Assembly (NCBI RefSeq): GCF_900446695.1
Contig: NZ_UAVP01000003.1
Span: forward strand, 1 to 64,000
Direction: 5' to 3'
DNA: 64,000 nt
Origin: Capnocytophaga sputigena
GTDB taxonomy: Bacteria; Bacteroidota; Bacteroidia; Flavobacteriales; Flavobacteriaceae
Positions 46,662 through 55,373 of the stretch are shown piece after piece. Below the pieces are notes generated by a model that saw only the letters and a list, made by a program, of their open reading frames with translations, was not told the origin of the DNA and ran no database searches. Position 1 is the stretch's first letter. Every line of letters begins with the position of its first letter. A program made the translations under genes and the position numbers.

Positions 46662-46928
46662 TTATGCTTTGTTGGCAGCAGTGTTATTATTCCTATTGTT
46701 ATTATTTTTGCGATAATTTTTATTGCGGTTATTGTTATTTTTATTTCCTAATCCTTTTTTCTGTTTAGAGAGGAAAAGTCCTACTATAAGAGCTAATATA
46801 GCTACTATAAAAGCACACCAGCAAGCTTCATTACATATAAAAGAAGAGTTAAATAATGGAGCTATTAACAAGCCTGCAAATACGTATTTAGAAACGTCTA
46901 ACAAAAAATCTGAAATTCTTTTTTTCAT
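46662..46928 (-). CDS. Small membrane protein with Asn-rich tail
   Basis: This 88-residue protein has two predicted membrane helices (VSKYVFAGLLIAPLF and ACWCAFIVAILALIVGLF) separated by a short loop. A cytoplasmic-side low-complexity tail of Asn, Lys and Arg (NKNNNNRNKNY, then NNNNRNNNTAA) follows. Similar small DUF6722-like proteins occur in Bacteroidetes, but I do not claim a family. It is 20 bases upstream of the cysteine desulfurase gene. Confidence 0.6.
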   Translation of the reverse strand: MKKRISDFLLDVSKYVFAGLLIAPLFNSSFICNEACWCAFIVAILALIVGLFLSKQKKGLGNKNNNNRNKNYRKNNNNRNNNTAANKA

Positions 46929-46969
46929 TCTTTATTTTTAATAATTTTCGGCAAAGATACAACTTTTTA

Positions 46970-48826
46970 TCAAAATGGAAATAATAGCGGTAAAACAAAC
47001 ACCATTACAATCCCCATAATAATTTGTAATGGTAAGCCTACTTTTACATAATCGGAAAATGTATAACGTCCTGCTGACATTACTAAAGCATTGGGTGGAG
47101 TAGAAAATGGTGAAGCAAAACACATACTCGCTCCAACAGCTACTGCAAACATAAATGCTTGAGGTTGTAAACCTAACGATAAAGCTGTTTTCATAGCAAT
47201 AGGTGCTAAAAGTACTGCTGTGGCTGTATTACTAATAAACATCGTCATTAGTGAAGTGGTGAAATATACCCCTGCTAATAGTATATATGGACTTTTATCA
47301 CCTAAACTTCCTACTAATGCATTAGAAACTAAAGCAGATACTCCTGTTTTTTCTAAGGCTAATGCCATTGGCAACATACCAGCAATAAGCACAATACTCT
47401 CCCAATTAATCGTTTTGTAAGCTGCTTCTATATTGCGTAAAGCACCTGAAATAACCATTAGAAGAGAGGCTATGAGTACAGCTGTTATAGGAGCTATAGG
47501 AATAAAATCGAACATCATTGCTACTACCATTGCTACCATTATTAGCGCTGCTATAGGAGCTTTATGAGTGAGGGTTACTTTCGATGCCTCGGCAAGAGGT
47601 TGACCTAATACTACTAACTGACTTCTTTCGGCATCTAACTTGGCTATATGATCCCAAGTTCCTTGTACCAATAATATATCACCTGCGTGCATCTTTTCGT
47701 CTTTCAAGTTCTGCAAAATATAGGTATCCTTACGTTGAATACCTAAGATATTAAGTCCATAGTGCTCACGCAGTTTGCTATCACTAATACGAGTATTTAC
47801 TAATTTAGAAGCGGGCATTATCAACACTTCAGCTATTCCTATATCATGGAAGTGTAATTCATTAGGTAAGCGTTGTTCAGGATGGTGTGTATCAAGGAAG
47901 TTCAAGTGATTTTCAACATTCATTTGTTTAATTGACTCAAAATCACCTCGTAAATAAAGAATATCTCCTTCATAAATTACAGTATCAGCATTTACAATCT
48001 CCTGATTGCCTGTTTTAAAGAAAGGATTATTAGAAGTAGGTTTGCGCCTAATTTCTAATACTGAAATATGATAACGTTGTGAAAGATTAATTTCTTTAAG
48101 TGTCTTACCTTTGAATAAAGTATTTTCGTTTACTAATACGCGATATAAGTTCTTAGATAATTGATATTCACCTACTAAATCACTCAGCGATTTTCCTCCT
48201 TTTCCTTTATCACTTCCTCCTTCTCCTTTTTTAGTTAAAAAGATTTTAGTAATAGGTATCAATACTAACATCCCTACTAATAAACATACCAATCCTATAG
48301 GGGTGAATGAGAAAAAAGTGAGTTTGTCATAGCCATTTTTCACTAATTCTCCATCGATTACTAAGTTAGGAGGTGTACCGATGAGCGTCATCATACCGCC
48401 CATACTACTTGCAAAAGCCATAGGCATCAGCAACCTACTACTATTGATATTACCACTCATTGCCATACTCACAACAATAGGCATCATCAAGGCTACTGTG
48501 CCTGTATTGCTTACAAAAGCTCCAATAAAAGCTGTAACAAGCATCACCAGAACAAGGAGTTTCACCTCACTATCACCTGCTAAACGCAAGATTTTACTAC
48601 TCATCATCTTTGCTAATCCCGTTTGGAAGATAGCACCTCCTACTACAAAAAGTCCTATCATCATCACCACTACCTTATCCGAAAAACCTGACAAGGCTTG
48701 TTCGGGTGTAAGAATACCAAAAAGTACTAAAAGCACTAAGGCACACATTGCTACCAAATCGGAACGGACTTTACCGCTCATAAAAAACAAGGCTGATATA
48801 AAGAGAATGATGAGTGTTGTGTACAT
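46970..48826 (-). CDS. SLC13-type permease with RCK_C/TrkA-C domains
   Basis: This 618-residue membrane protein has two transport halves (FVSNTGTVALMMPIVVSMAM with MTLIGTPPNLVI, and MFISNTATAVLLAPIAMKTA with ASPFSTPPNALVM). They flank a cytoplasmic insert with two TrkA-C (RCK_C) domains at about residues 220-410 (SQRYHISVLEIRRKPT, LREHYGLNILGIQRKD). Proteins of this arrangement move anions such as sulfate or carboxylates with sodium; the substrate is not evident. It lies 14 bases downstream of the phosphoribosyltransferase gene. Confidence 0.9.
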   Translation of the reverse strand: MYTTLIILFISALFFMSGKVRSDLVAMCALVLLVLFGILTPEQALSGFSDKVVVMMIGLFVVGGAIFQTGLAKMMSSKILRLAGDSEVKLLVLVMLVTAFIGAFVSNTGTVALMMPIVVSMAMSGNINSSRLLMPMAFASSMGGMMTLIGTPPNLVIDGELVKNGYDKLTFFSFTPIGLVCLLVGMLVLIPITKIFLTKKGEGGSDKGKGGKSLSDLVGEYQLSKNLYRVLVNENTLFKGKTLKEINLSQRYHISVLEIRRKPTSNNPFFKTGNQEIVNADTVIYEGDILYLRGDFESIKQMNVENHLNFLDTHHPEQRLPNELHFHDIGIAEVLIMPASKLVNTRISDSKLREHYGLNILGIQRKDTYILQNLKDEKMHAGDILLVQGTWDHIAKLDAERSQLVVLGQPLAEASKVTLTHKAPIAALIMVAMVVAMMFDFIPIAPITAVLIASLLMVISGALRNIEAAYKTINWESIVLIAGMLPMALALEKTGVSALVSNALVGSLGDKSPYILLAGVYFTTSLMTMFISNTATAVLLAPIAMKTALSLGLQPQAFMFAVAVGASMCFASPFSTPPNALVMSAGRYTFSDYVKVGLPLQIIMGIVMVFVLPLLFPF

Positions 48827-48840
48827 AACAAATTAAATGA

Positions 48841-49335
48841 TTAATTCGACAAATCTACACTATAATTACTTGGTTCAAAAGTTACTGAAACGTGTTCTTG
48901 TAAGGAAGTAGATAATGAAATACCTTTAAAATCAGCTTTTATAGGATAATCTTTATGATTGCGATTCACTAACACTGCTGTTGTAATTCGTTTTAAAGGT
49001 ACTTCTAAGAAGTGTTTCACTCCATAGATAAGTGTACGCCCTGAATTGAGCACATCATCTACCACTATCACTGCTTTATCAGTATATTGTTCAGCAGGAA
49101 TAGAAATCGTAGTACCTATCAATGGATTCTTTTTATCCATTATAATTTGGCATAAAACCACTTTTAAAGGTGAAATACCTGCCAATGCTACTGCAAGTTT
49201 CTCTGCAAATACATATCCATTGCCATTGATACCTGCTAACACGATTTCCTCTTCATTAAGATGTGTTTCATAAATTTGATAAGCAATGCGCCTTATCTTG
49301 TGTTCAATATCGGCGTGATTTAATATTTGTGTCAT
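48841..49335 (-). CDS. Phosphoribosyltransferase (PyrR/Hpt-like)
   Basis: This 164-residue type I PRTase has the PRPP-binding motif VIVVDDVLNSGRTL and the N-terminal fold (HKIRRIAYQIYETHLNEEEI, VLAGINGNGYVFAEKLA). It resembles PyrR- or hypoxanthine-type PRTases, and the base used cannot be read from sequence. ATG 49335 is preferred, with a minus-strand TAACTTTG promoter element at 49360-49367. Confidence 0.82.
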   Translation of the reverse strand: MTQILNHADIEHKIRRIAYQIYETHLNEEEIVLAGINGNGYVFAEKLAVALAGISPLKVVLCQIIMDKKNPLIGTTISIPAEQYTDKAVIVVDDVLNSGRTLIYGVKHFLEVPLKRITTAVLVNRNHKDYPIKADFKGISLSTSLQEHVSVTFEPSNYSVDLSN

Positions 49336-49359
49336 ATACATATAATTTATTAAACGCGA

Positions 49360-49367
49360 CAAAGTTA
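49360..49367 (-). promoter_or_regulatory. -7 element for the PRTase gene
   Basis: Reads TAACTTTG on the minus strand, 24 bases before the ATG at 49335. Confidence 0.45.
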
Positions 49368-49430
49368 CAAACTATTTCCATAAAAAGCAAGATTTTTTAT
49401 CTGAACTTCTATCATTTATCATTTATTTTG

Positions 49431-49438
49431 TACATTTG
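49431..49438 (+). promoter_or_regulatory. -7 element for the AlkD-like gene
   Basis: TACATTTG matches TAnnTTTG, 21 bases before the ATG at 49460. Confidence 0.45.
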
Positions 49439-49459
49439 CCTCACCAATTATTTATCATT

Positions 49460-50146
49460 ATGTTTATAACAGAACGTCTTCTAGCTTTAGCTGATATTCC
49501 TTATCGCGATTTTACTGCTAAACTTATCCCTACCATTAATAAAGAACGTATCATTGGAGTACGAACCCCAGCAATGCGCTCTTTAGCTAAAGAATTACTG
49601 AAACAACAACCTAAGGAGGCTATGGCTTTCTTGGAAAAATTGCCTCATTATTACTACGAAGAAAATAATCTGCACGCCTTTATCATAGCTCAATTGAAAG
49701 ATTTTGAAAAGGTAATACGATACACTACACAATTTTTACCATACATCGACAATTGGGCTACTTGCGATACTTTTGCCCCTAAAATTTTCTTGAAATACCC
49801 TGAAGAAGTGTTGAGTTATGTTCTAAAATGGCTCAAAAGTAATGAAACTTATACAGTGCGTTATGCTATTGGGGTATTACTCTCTAATTACTTAGATAAG
49901 CATTTTAAAATAACTCATTTAGATTGGATAGCTGCCATACGTTCAGAAGAATATTACATCAATATGATGATAGCGTGGTATTTCGCTACAGCTTTAGCTA
50001 AACAATACAAGGCTACAATCCCTTATATAGAAGCTAAAACACTTACGCCTTTTGTACAAAACAAAACCATACAAAAGGCGAGAGAAAGTTTGCGTATTTC
50101 AGCTGAAACAAAAGAATACTTACTTCAATTTAAATTGACAAATTGA
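49460..50146 (+). CDS. DNA alkylation repair (AlkD-like) protein
   Basis: This 228-residue HEAT-like helical protein has a RTPAMRSLAKELLK motif and the DNWATCDTFAPKIF segment conserved in AlkD-type DNA glycosylases (Trp and Asp in the catalytic cleft). AlkD removes N3- and N7-alkylated purines. It is convergent with rsmD, with 3 bases between their stops. Confidence 0.82.
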   Translation: MFITERLLALADIPYRDFTAKLIPTINKERIIGVRTPAMRSLAKELLKQQPKEAMAFLEKLPHYYYEENNLHAFIIAQLKDFEKVIRYTTQFLPYIDNWATCDTFAPKIFLKYPEEVLSYVLKWLKSNETYTVRYAIGVLLSNYLDKHFKITHLDWIAAIRSEEYYINMMIAWYFATALAKQYKATIPYIEAKTLTPFVQNKTIQKARESLRISAETKEYLLQFKLTN

Positions 50147-50149
50147 AAA

Positions 50150-50683
50150 TTATTCAAACATACTAAACACACAACCTCCATATTTTTTAGAGGTTACAAA
50201 GTGAGGTAAATTTGAAAGGTCAGTACGAGAAGAATGTTCTATAATGAGAGTGCCATTTTCATTAAGAAAATCTCTTTCAAAAATAAGCTCGGCAATCTCA
50301 GTAAATTTTTCTATAGGAAGTTCATAAGGAGGGTCAGCAAAGATTACATCAAAACGCTGTACAGTGCGTTTGAGGTATTCATACACATCAGCTTTGAGCA
50401 CCGTGATAGGATAGTCAAGCTCACGTGCTGTTTTGTTAATAAAATGCACGCAACCACTATGACTATCCACTGCAATAAGTGAAGGACACCCCCTGCTAGC
50501 AAATTCATAACTGATATTTCCTGTACCCGCAAAAAGATCAAGTACCGAAAGTTCATCAAAATAGTAATAGTTGTTAAGAATATTGAACAAAGCCTCCTTG
50601 GCAAAATCGGTTGTAGGTCGAACAGGGAGTTTGGCTGGTGCTATTAATTGTTTACCTTTATTTTTTCCTGAAATGATGCGCAT
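50150..50683 (-). CDS. rsmD: 16S rRNA (guanine966-N2)-methyltransferase RsmD
   Basis: This 177-residue protein begins MRIISGKNKGKQLIAPAKLP. It has RPTTDFAKEALFNIL, the SAM motif VLDLFAGTGNISYEF and the N2-methylase catalytic VIFADPPYELP. It methylates G966 of 16S rRNA. A promoter element (TACTTTTG on the minus strand) is at 50707-50714. Confidence 0.93.
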   Translation of the reverse strand: MRIISGKNKGKQLIAPAKLPVRPTTDFAKEALFNILNNYYYFDELSVLDLFAGTGNISYEFASRGCPSLIAVDSHSGCVHFINKTARELDYPITVLKADVYEYLKRTVQRFDVIFADPPYELPIEKFTEIAELIFERDFLNENGTLIIEHSSRTDLSNLPHFVTSKKYGGCVFSMFE

Positions 50684-50706
50684 TTTTCATTAATTATATC
50701 TGGCGA

Positions 50707-50714
50707 CAAAAGTA
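50707..50714 (-). promoter_or_regulatory. -7 element for rsmD
   Basis: Reads TACTTTTG on the minus strand, 23 bases before the rsmD ATG at 50683. Confidence 0.45.
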
Positions 50715-50793
50715 CTAAAAAATACGAATACATACAAATTGCTTGTGCATTCAATAAAAAGTTGTACTTTTACGCCCTCAAAACTATCACTAT

Positions 50794-51744
50794 ATGATTG
50801 CTTTAAATTTTATATGGAATTCTAATGAAATTCTCGCTACTATAGACTTACCTTTTGTACATGCTTTTTCTCTTCGTTATTACAGTTTGATGTTTATCGT
50901 CGCTTTTAGTTTGGGGTGGTATCTCACCAAAAAAATATATCTCAATGAAGGTAAAACTGTACAACAGCTTGATACTTTATTTGTCTATACAGCAGTTGCT
51001 ACCTTAGTAGGTGCACGTTTAGGTGATTGTTTCTTCTACAATTGGGATTATTTCAAAGACCATTTGCTAGAGATCTTTTTACCTATCAAAGAAAAGGCAG
51101 GAGGAGGCTGGGAACTTACTGGATTTTCAGGTTTAGCAAGTCACGGAGCTGCCGTAGGGATTATTATCGCTATGATACTATATGTACGTAAATATAAAGA
51201 TATCAGTCTATCATGGATATTAGACCGTGTAGTAATTCCTATTACTATTGGAGGAATGTTTGTACGTTTTGGGAATTTTTTCAATTCTGAAATCAATGGT
51301 AAAGAAGTAAGTGACACTTTTCCTTTAGGGGTGAAATTTGTACAAGGGGGAGCTATCTCTCCACGCCAAGCAATGGAAATCACTCAACAATCTGACCCAC
51401 AATCGGCTTACCAACTCATTGCTCACGACCCACGTTTCTCCGAAATATTAGCCTCCATTCCTTACCAACACCCTGCACAATTATACGAAGCCTTTGGTTA
51501 TTTCTGTCTGTTTTGGGTATTGTGGTACGTGTATTGGAAAACTGACAAGAAGAATAAACCTTACTTTATTTTCGGTCTTTTCTTAATAGCTTTGTGGAGC
51601 ATCCGTTTTGCGGTAGAATTTGTAAAAGAAAGTCAAGGAGGATTTGAAAGTTCTTTAGGTTTATTTTCTACAGGTCAATGGCTGAGTATTCCATTTATCA
51701 TAGCAGGCTTTTATTTACTATTTAGAAAAACACAAAAAGTATAA
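50794..51744 (+). CDS. lgt: Prolipoprotein diacylglyceryl transferase
   Basis: This 316-residue inner-membrane enzyme transfers diacylglycerol to the lipobox cysteine of prolipoproteins, the first step for the many lipoproteins in this window. Typical features are SLRYYSLMFIVAF, ARLGDCFFYN, SHGAAVGI and the signature GGMFVRFGNFFNSEINGK with its essential Arg, then YQHPAQLYEAFGYF. The length is slightly longer than usual. It is followed by the DUF192 gene after 18 bases. Confidence 0.95.
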   Translation: MIALNFIWNSNEILATIDLPFVHAFSLRYYSLMFIVAFSLGWYLTKKIYLNEGKTVQQLDTLFVYTAVATLVGARLGDCFFYNWDYFKDHLLEIFLPIKEKAGGGWELTGFSGLASHGAAVGIIIAMILYVRKYKDISLSWILDRVVIPITIGGMFVRFGNFFNSEINGKEVSDTFPLGVKFVQGGAISPRQAMEITQQSDPQSAYQLIAHDPRFSEILASIPYQHPAQLYEAFGYFCLFWVLWYVYWKTDKKNKPYFIFGLFLIALWSIRFAVEFVKESQGGFESSLGLFSTGQWLSIPFIIAGFYLLFRKTQKV

Positions 51745-51762
51745 TTATATTCAAAAACAAAA

Positions 51763-52275
51763 ATGCAATTTTTTAGAAAACACTTTGTAACAGTAGCTTT
51801 AGCATTAGTTGCCTTAGCTGCAATCGCTCTCATTTTGCCTCGTTTTTTTGGCAGTAATAAAACTGAACAAATCGTAGAGATTACTCCTGATGACATTCAG
51901 TTTACTAAAGATGGAGAGCTTTCTATTTTCAAAAATGATTCTCTTATCCAAACCATTGATGTAGAGTTTGCAAAAAATGAAATGGAACGTTCCTTAGGAT
52001 TGATGTATCGTTCTTCAATGGATGAACATCAAGGAATGTGGTTTATATTCCCTGAAGAAGCTCCACGCTCTTTTTATATGAGAAATACTGAAATTTCTTT
52101 GGATATCATCTATTTAGACAAAGATAAGAAGGTAGTAAGTATTGCTAAAAACGCTCGCCCATACGATGAAACCTCTTTACCTTCAGAAAAACCAGCGATG
52201 TATGTACTCGAAATTAATGGAGGTTTAGCTGATAAATGGGGAATTGATAAAGGTGATAGGGTAGAAGTAAAATAA
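51763..52275 (+). CDS. DUF192 family membrane-anchored protein
   Basis: This 170-residue protein has an N-terminal membrane anchor (FVTVALALVALAAIALIL). The DUF192 domain has MERSLGLMYRSSMDEHQGMW, MRNTEISLDIIYLDKDKKVV and YVLEINGGLADKWGI. The fold is known from structural work but the function is not. It lies between lgt and idi in one run of plus-strand genes. Confidence 0.85.
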   Translation: MQFFRKHFVTVALALVALAAIALILPRFFGSNKTEQIVEITPDDIQFTKDGELSIFKNDSLIQTIDVEFAKNEMERSLGLMYRSSMDEHQGMWFIFPEEAPRSFYMRNTEISLDIIYLDKDKKVVSIAKNARPYDETSLPSEKPAMYVLEINGGLADKWGIDKGDRVEVK

Positions 52276-52284
52276 ACCTTTGCG

Positions 52285-52800
52285 ATGGAAGAAAAAGTAA
52301 TATTAGTAGACGAACAAGACAACCCTATAGGCTTGATGGAGAAGCTTGAAGCACATCAAAAAGCACTATTGCATAGGGCTTTCTCTGTATTTATACTTAA
52401 CGATAAAGGGGAGATTATGCTGCAACAAAGAGCTGCTAATAAGTACCATTCACCTAATTTGTGGACAAACACTTGTTGCAGTCATCCACGTGAAGGAGAG
52501 ACTACTATTGAAGCTGGTAAACGCCGATTACAAGAAGAAATGGGATTTGTTACAGAGCTTAGTGAAGTGTTAAGTTTTATTTACAAAGCCCCTTTTGACA
52601 ATGGGCTTACTGAACACGAACTCGACCATATTCTTATAGGTTATTACAATAATTCACCTATTATTAACCTTGATGAAGTATCTAGTTGGCGTTGGGAATC
52701 TCCCAAAAACATCAAAGCTGATATTACAAAATATCCTCATCAATATACTGAATGGTTTAAAATTATTTTTGATAAATTCTACAATCAGATTAGTCAATAA
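52285..52800 (+). CDS. idi: Isopentenyl-diphosphate delta-isomerase (type I)
   Basis: This 171-residue Nudix-fold enzyme has the catalytic Cys in TNTCCSHPREGE, followed by AGKRRLQEEMG for the Nudix-like helix, with a Glu in the EHELDHI segment. It interconverts IPP and DMAPP for isoprenoids. It ends at a bidirectional terminator shared with recN. Confidence 0.93.
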   Translation: MEEKVILVDEQDNPIGLMEKLEAHQKALLHRAFSVFILNDKGEIMLQQRAANKYHSPNLWTNTCCSHPREGETTIEAGKRRLQEEMGFVTELSEVLSFIYKAPFDNGLTEHELDHILIGYYNNSPIINLDEVSSWRWESPKNIKADITKYPHQYTEWFKIIFDKFYNQISQ

Positions 52801-52830
52801 AAAAGGGGATGAATTAATCATCCCTTTTTT
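52801..52830. terminator. Bidirectional terminator between idi and recN
   Basis: GGGATGA at 52806-52812 pairs with TCATCCC at 52818-52824 around ATTAA, flanked by A and T runs on the two sides, so it serves both converging genes. The right arm includes the last codons of recN. Confidence 0.8.
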
Positions 52831-54476
52831 AATAGCTCTATTGCGTGGTTTCGTGCTGAAACTCCACTATTTTTACCTTCTAACATTTCTGATAGTTCAG
52901 TAATACGTTCTTCTTCAGTGAGTAATTTCAAATGTGTAGTAGTCTTACCATTCTTATCTTCTTTAAATACTTTAAAATGATAATTCCCTTTAGCAGCTAT
53001 TTGCGGCAAGTGAGTAATTGCAAATACTTGTCGGTTTTTACTCATTGTTTTCATTATATCACCCATTTTCTGAGAAATTTCTCCAGACACTCCTGTATCT
53101 ATTTCATCAAACATTATAGTAGGCAAGGCAGTATGCTCTGCCATTATAGCTTTTACTGCTAACATTATACGTGAGAGTTCTCCTCCTGAAGCTACTTTTT
53201 TCAAAGTACCAAAATCTCCACCTTTATTAGCTGAAAAAAGGAATGATAACTCATCATTGCCATTAGTAAAGAAACTATCAGTAGTTTTGAGCTCTATAGC
53301 AAATTTACCATTTGGCATACCAAGTTCGCGCATAAAGTGTGTGAGTTTCTTATCTAAAGCAGGAATTACCTTTTCACGTGCATTGTGAATCTCGGTAGCT
53401 TTTTCTAAAGTAGCAACCCTTTGGGCTTCTACTGCTTTTTGTTGCTGATTGAGATCTATATCTACACTTTCAGTTTTAGATACTGCTTCTTCTAATTCCT
53501 TCTGAATTTTAATGAGTTCAGTAATTGTTGTTACTTTGTGTTTCTTTTGGAGTGCGTATATTTTGTTGAGTTGAGCCGATATTTCTTCTAAACTCTCAGG
53601 ATCAGTTTCTATATTTTCGTCTATATAGGCTATTTCACTGTTCAAATCTTCGAGTTCTAAAAATGCAGATTCTATACGTTCATAGAGCTCTCTGTATTGC
53701 TGCTTGTATTCTGTAAGATTAGAAAATGCACGCTTGAGTTCACGTAAGTTATTGAGTATCCCTACTTCCTCATCATTGAGCAACTGTATACTTTCTGTTA
53801 CACTTTCTTTTATATCTTCTATATTTGAAGCTTCTTGATAACTCTCTTCTAATTCCTCCAGAATGCCTTCTTCTAATGTGACTGATTTAAATTCTTTTAG
53901 TTGGTGCAAATTATAATCATATTCCTTAGTTGCATTTTTTTGAAATTCGATAAGTTCTTGTAATTTTTTCTGTTCCTTCTTCAATAATTGATGAAGCTGT
54001 GAATATGCTATAAGAAGTGATTGGTCGTCAGCCATAGCATCAATAATTTCAAACTGAAAAGAAGTATCACTCAAGGCTAAAGTTTGATGTTGAGAGTGAA
54101 TATCTACTAAAAGTTCTCCTAAACGAGAAAGTACTTCTAAAGTAGCAGGGACATCATTTATGAAAGCCCTTGATTTACCTGAAGGGAGTATCTCTCTACG
54201 GATAATTGTTTGTGGATCGTAGTCAAGATCTAATTCGTTAAACAACGATTGAAAACTATATTTTTGTAGTGAAAATTCTGCTTCTATTACACATTTTTCT
54301 TCTTTATTACGAAGAGAAGCCATATCGGCACGTTTTCCTAAAATAAGAGAGAGAGCATCAAGCATAATTGATTTTCCCGAACCTGTTTCACCAGTAATTA
54401 TAATAAAACCTTCAGGAAAATCTACTTTCAAGTCATCTATAAGAGCATAGTTTTTTATAGAAAGTGATGTGAGCAT
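52818..54476 (-). CDS. recN: DNA repair protein RecN
   Basis: This 552-residue SMC-like ATPase has Walker A ITGETGSGKSIMLDAL near residue 35, long coiled coils (about residues 160-370), the signature ASGGELSRIMLAVKAI and Walker B PTIMFDEIDTGVSG. It acts in recombinational double-strand break repair in the cytoplasm. The DUF4835 gene lies 5 bases upstream on the same strand, as is common in Bacteroidetes. Confidence 0.95.
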   Translation of the reverse strand: MLTSLSIKNYALIDDLKVDFPEGFIIITGETGSGKSIMLDALSLILGKRADMASLRNKEEKCVIEAEFSLQKYSFQSLFNELDLDYDPQTIIRREILPSGKSRAFINDVPATLEVLSRLGELLVDIHSQHQTLALSDTSFQFEIIDAMADDQSLLIAYSQLHQLLKKEQKKLQELIEFQKNATKEYDYNLHQLKEFKSVTLEEGILEELEESYQEASNIEDIKESVTESIQLLNDEEVGILNNLRELKRAFSNLTEYKQQYRELYERIESAFLELEDLNSEIAYIDENIETDPESLEEISAQLNKIYALQKKHKVTTITELIKIQKELEEAVSKTESVDIDLNQQQKAVEAQRVATLEKATEIHNAREKVIPALDKKLTHFMRELGMPNGKFAIELKTTDSFFTNGNDELSFLFSANKGGDFGTLKKVASGGELSRIMLAVKAIMAEHTALPTIMFDEIDTGVSGEISQKMGDIMKTMSKNRQVFAITHLPQIAAKGNYHFKVFKEDKNGKTTTHLKLLTEEERITELSEMLEGKNSGVSARNHAIELLKKG

Positions 54477-54481
54477 AGTCG

Positions 54482-55363
54482 TTATTTAATTTCTCCCCAT
54501 TTACTGTTTTGAGTTGGGGCTAATTTTTGTAAGGTTTCTTTTAGTTTTTTAGTATCTACCATTGCCCCTCCTGCAAAAATAGCTGTAATCTCATCAGTTT
54601 TTGCATTGAAAAAGAGCGTCATTGCATAAGAATTAAGGCGAAGACTTGGTATTCTATCTAATAACAAGATAGCATTCTGGATTGTTTCTTTAGCTTGTTT
54701 TTCATTAGAACTCATTTGGTCTAAGCCTAAGCGATGGTACTGATATAGTGCTTTATGATAATCATCATAATTCTCAGAAATGAGTTCGTTTATAAGTGAA
54801 AAACGATTATTTCTACCATTGTCTGTCCATCCTTCATAACCGCTATTTTGTCCTAAATTAGCAATTTGTTTGGCTTTCGTAAAATAGGAATGACCTCCTT
54901 TTTCTGAAAAAGTATCACTATCAAAGCCTAACAACAAATAGGCATAGTATGCAACTACTGAAGTAAGATTAGACTCAAAAGAACTTTCATTAAATGAAAG
55001 TGGTGCAAATTCTTGATATTCAAAAGATACTTCTTTATCTTGCAAGTTAAAAATAGGTGATTGATAAGCACTATTATACACAGGTCGAGACGATTGTACC
55101 AAAAGAGTAGCCTCATAACGTGTATTTTCAAACTTAGTAATCACCAATGTAAAACTACAACGCAAGCGTTCATTTTCACGTACTTTTATATCTGTCCATC
55201 GCGTTTGATTGATAAACTCTTGCAATGACTTTTCTAAAGTTTTGAATACTGAACGATTGCTCAAATTCACTTGCTGAGTATTTACTGTCACTATAGCATT
55301 AAGCTCTTGTGAATGAGCAAAAACACAACTGAATAATCCGAAAAAGAATAGTATTTTTTTCAT
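54482..55363 (-). CDS. porD: DUF4835 protein, PorD-like type IX secretion component
   Basis: This 293-residue secreted protein has a signal peptide (MKKILFFFGLFSCVFAHS) and then the DUF4835 fold (ELNAIVTVNTQQVNLSNRSV, VVAYYAYLLLGFDSDTFSEK, MTLFFNAKTDEI). DUF4835 proteins are annotated as PorD, a periplasmic component of the Bacteroidetes type IX secretion system, and often lie next to recN. Start 55363 is chosen because the frame upstream is lysine-rich and the signal peptide begins there. Confidence 0.72.
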   Translation of the reverse strand: MKKILFFFGLFSCVFAHSQELNAIVTVNTQQVNLSNRSVFKTLEKSLQEFINQTRWTDIKVRENERLRCSFTLVITKFENTRYEATLLVQSSRPVYNSAYQSPIFNLQDKEVSFEYQEFAPLSFNESSFESNLTSVVAYYAYLLLGFDSDTFSEKGGHSYFTKAKQIANLGQNSGYEGWTDNGRNNRFSLINELISENYDDYHKALYQYHRLGLDQMSSNEKQAKETIQNAILLLDRIPSLRLNSYAMTLFFNAKTDEITAIFAGGAMVDTKKLKETLQKLAPTQNSKWGEIK

Positions 55364-55373
55364 CAATTTGTTT

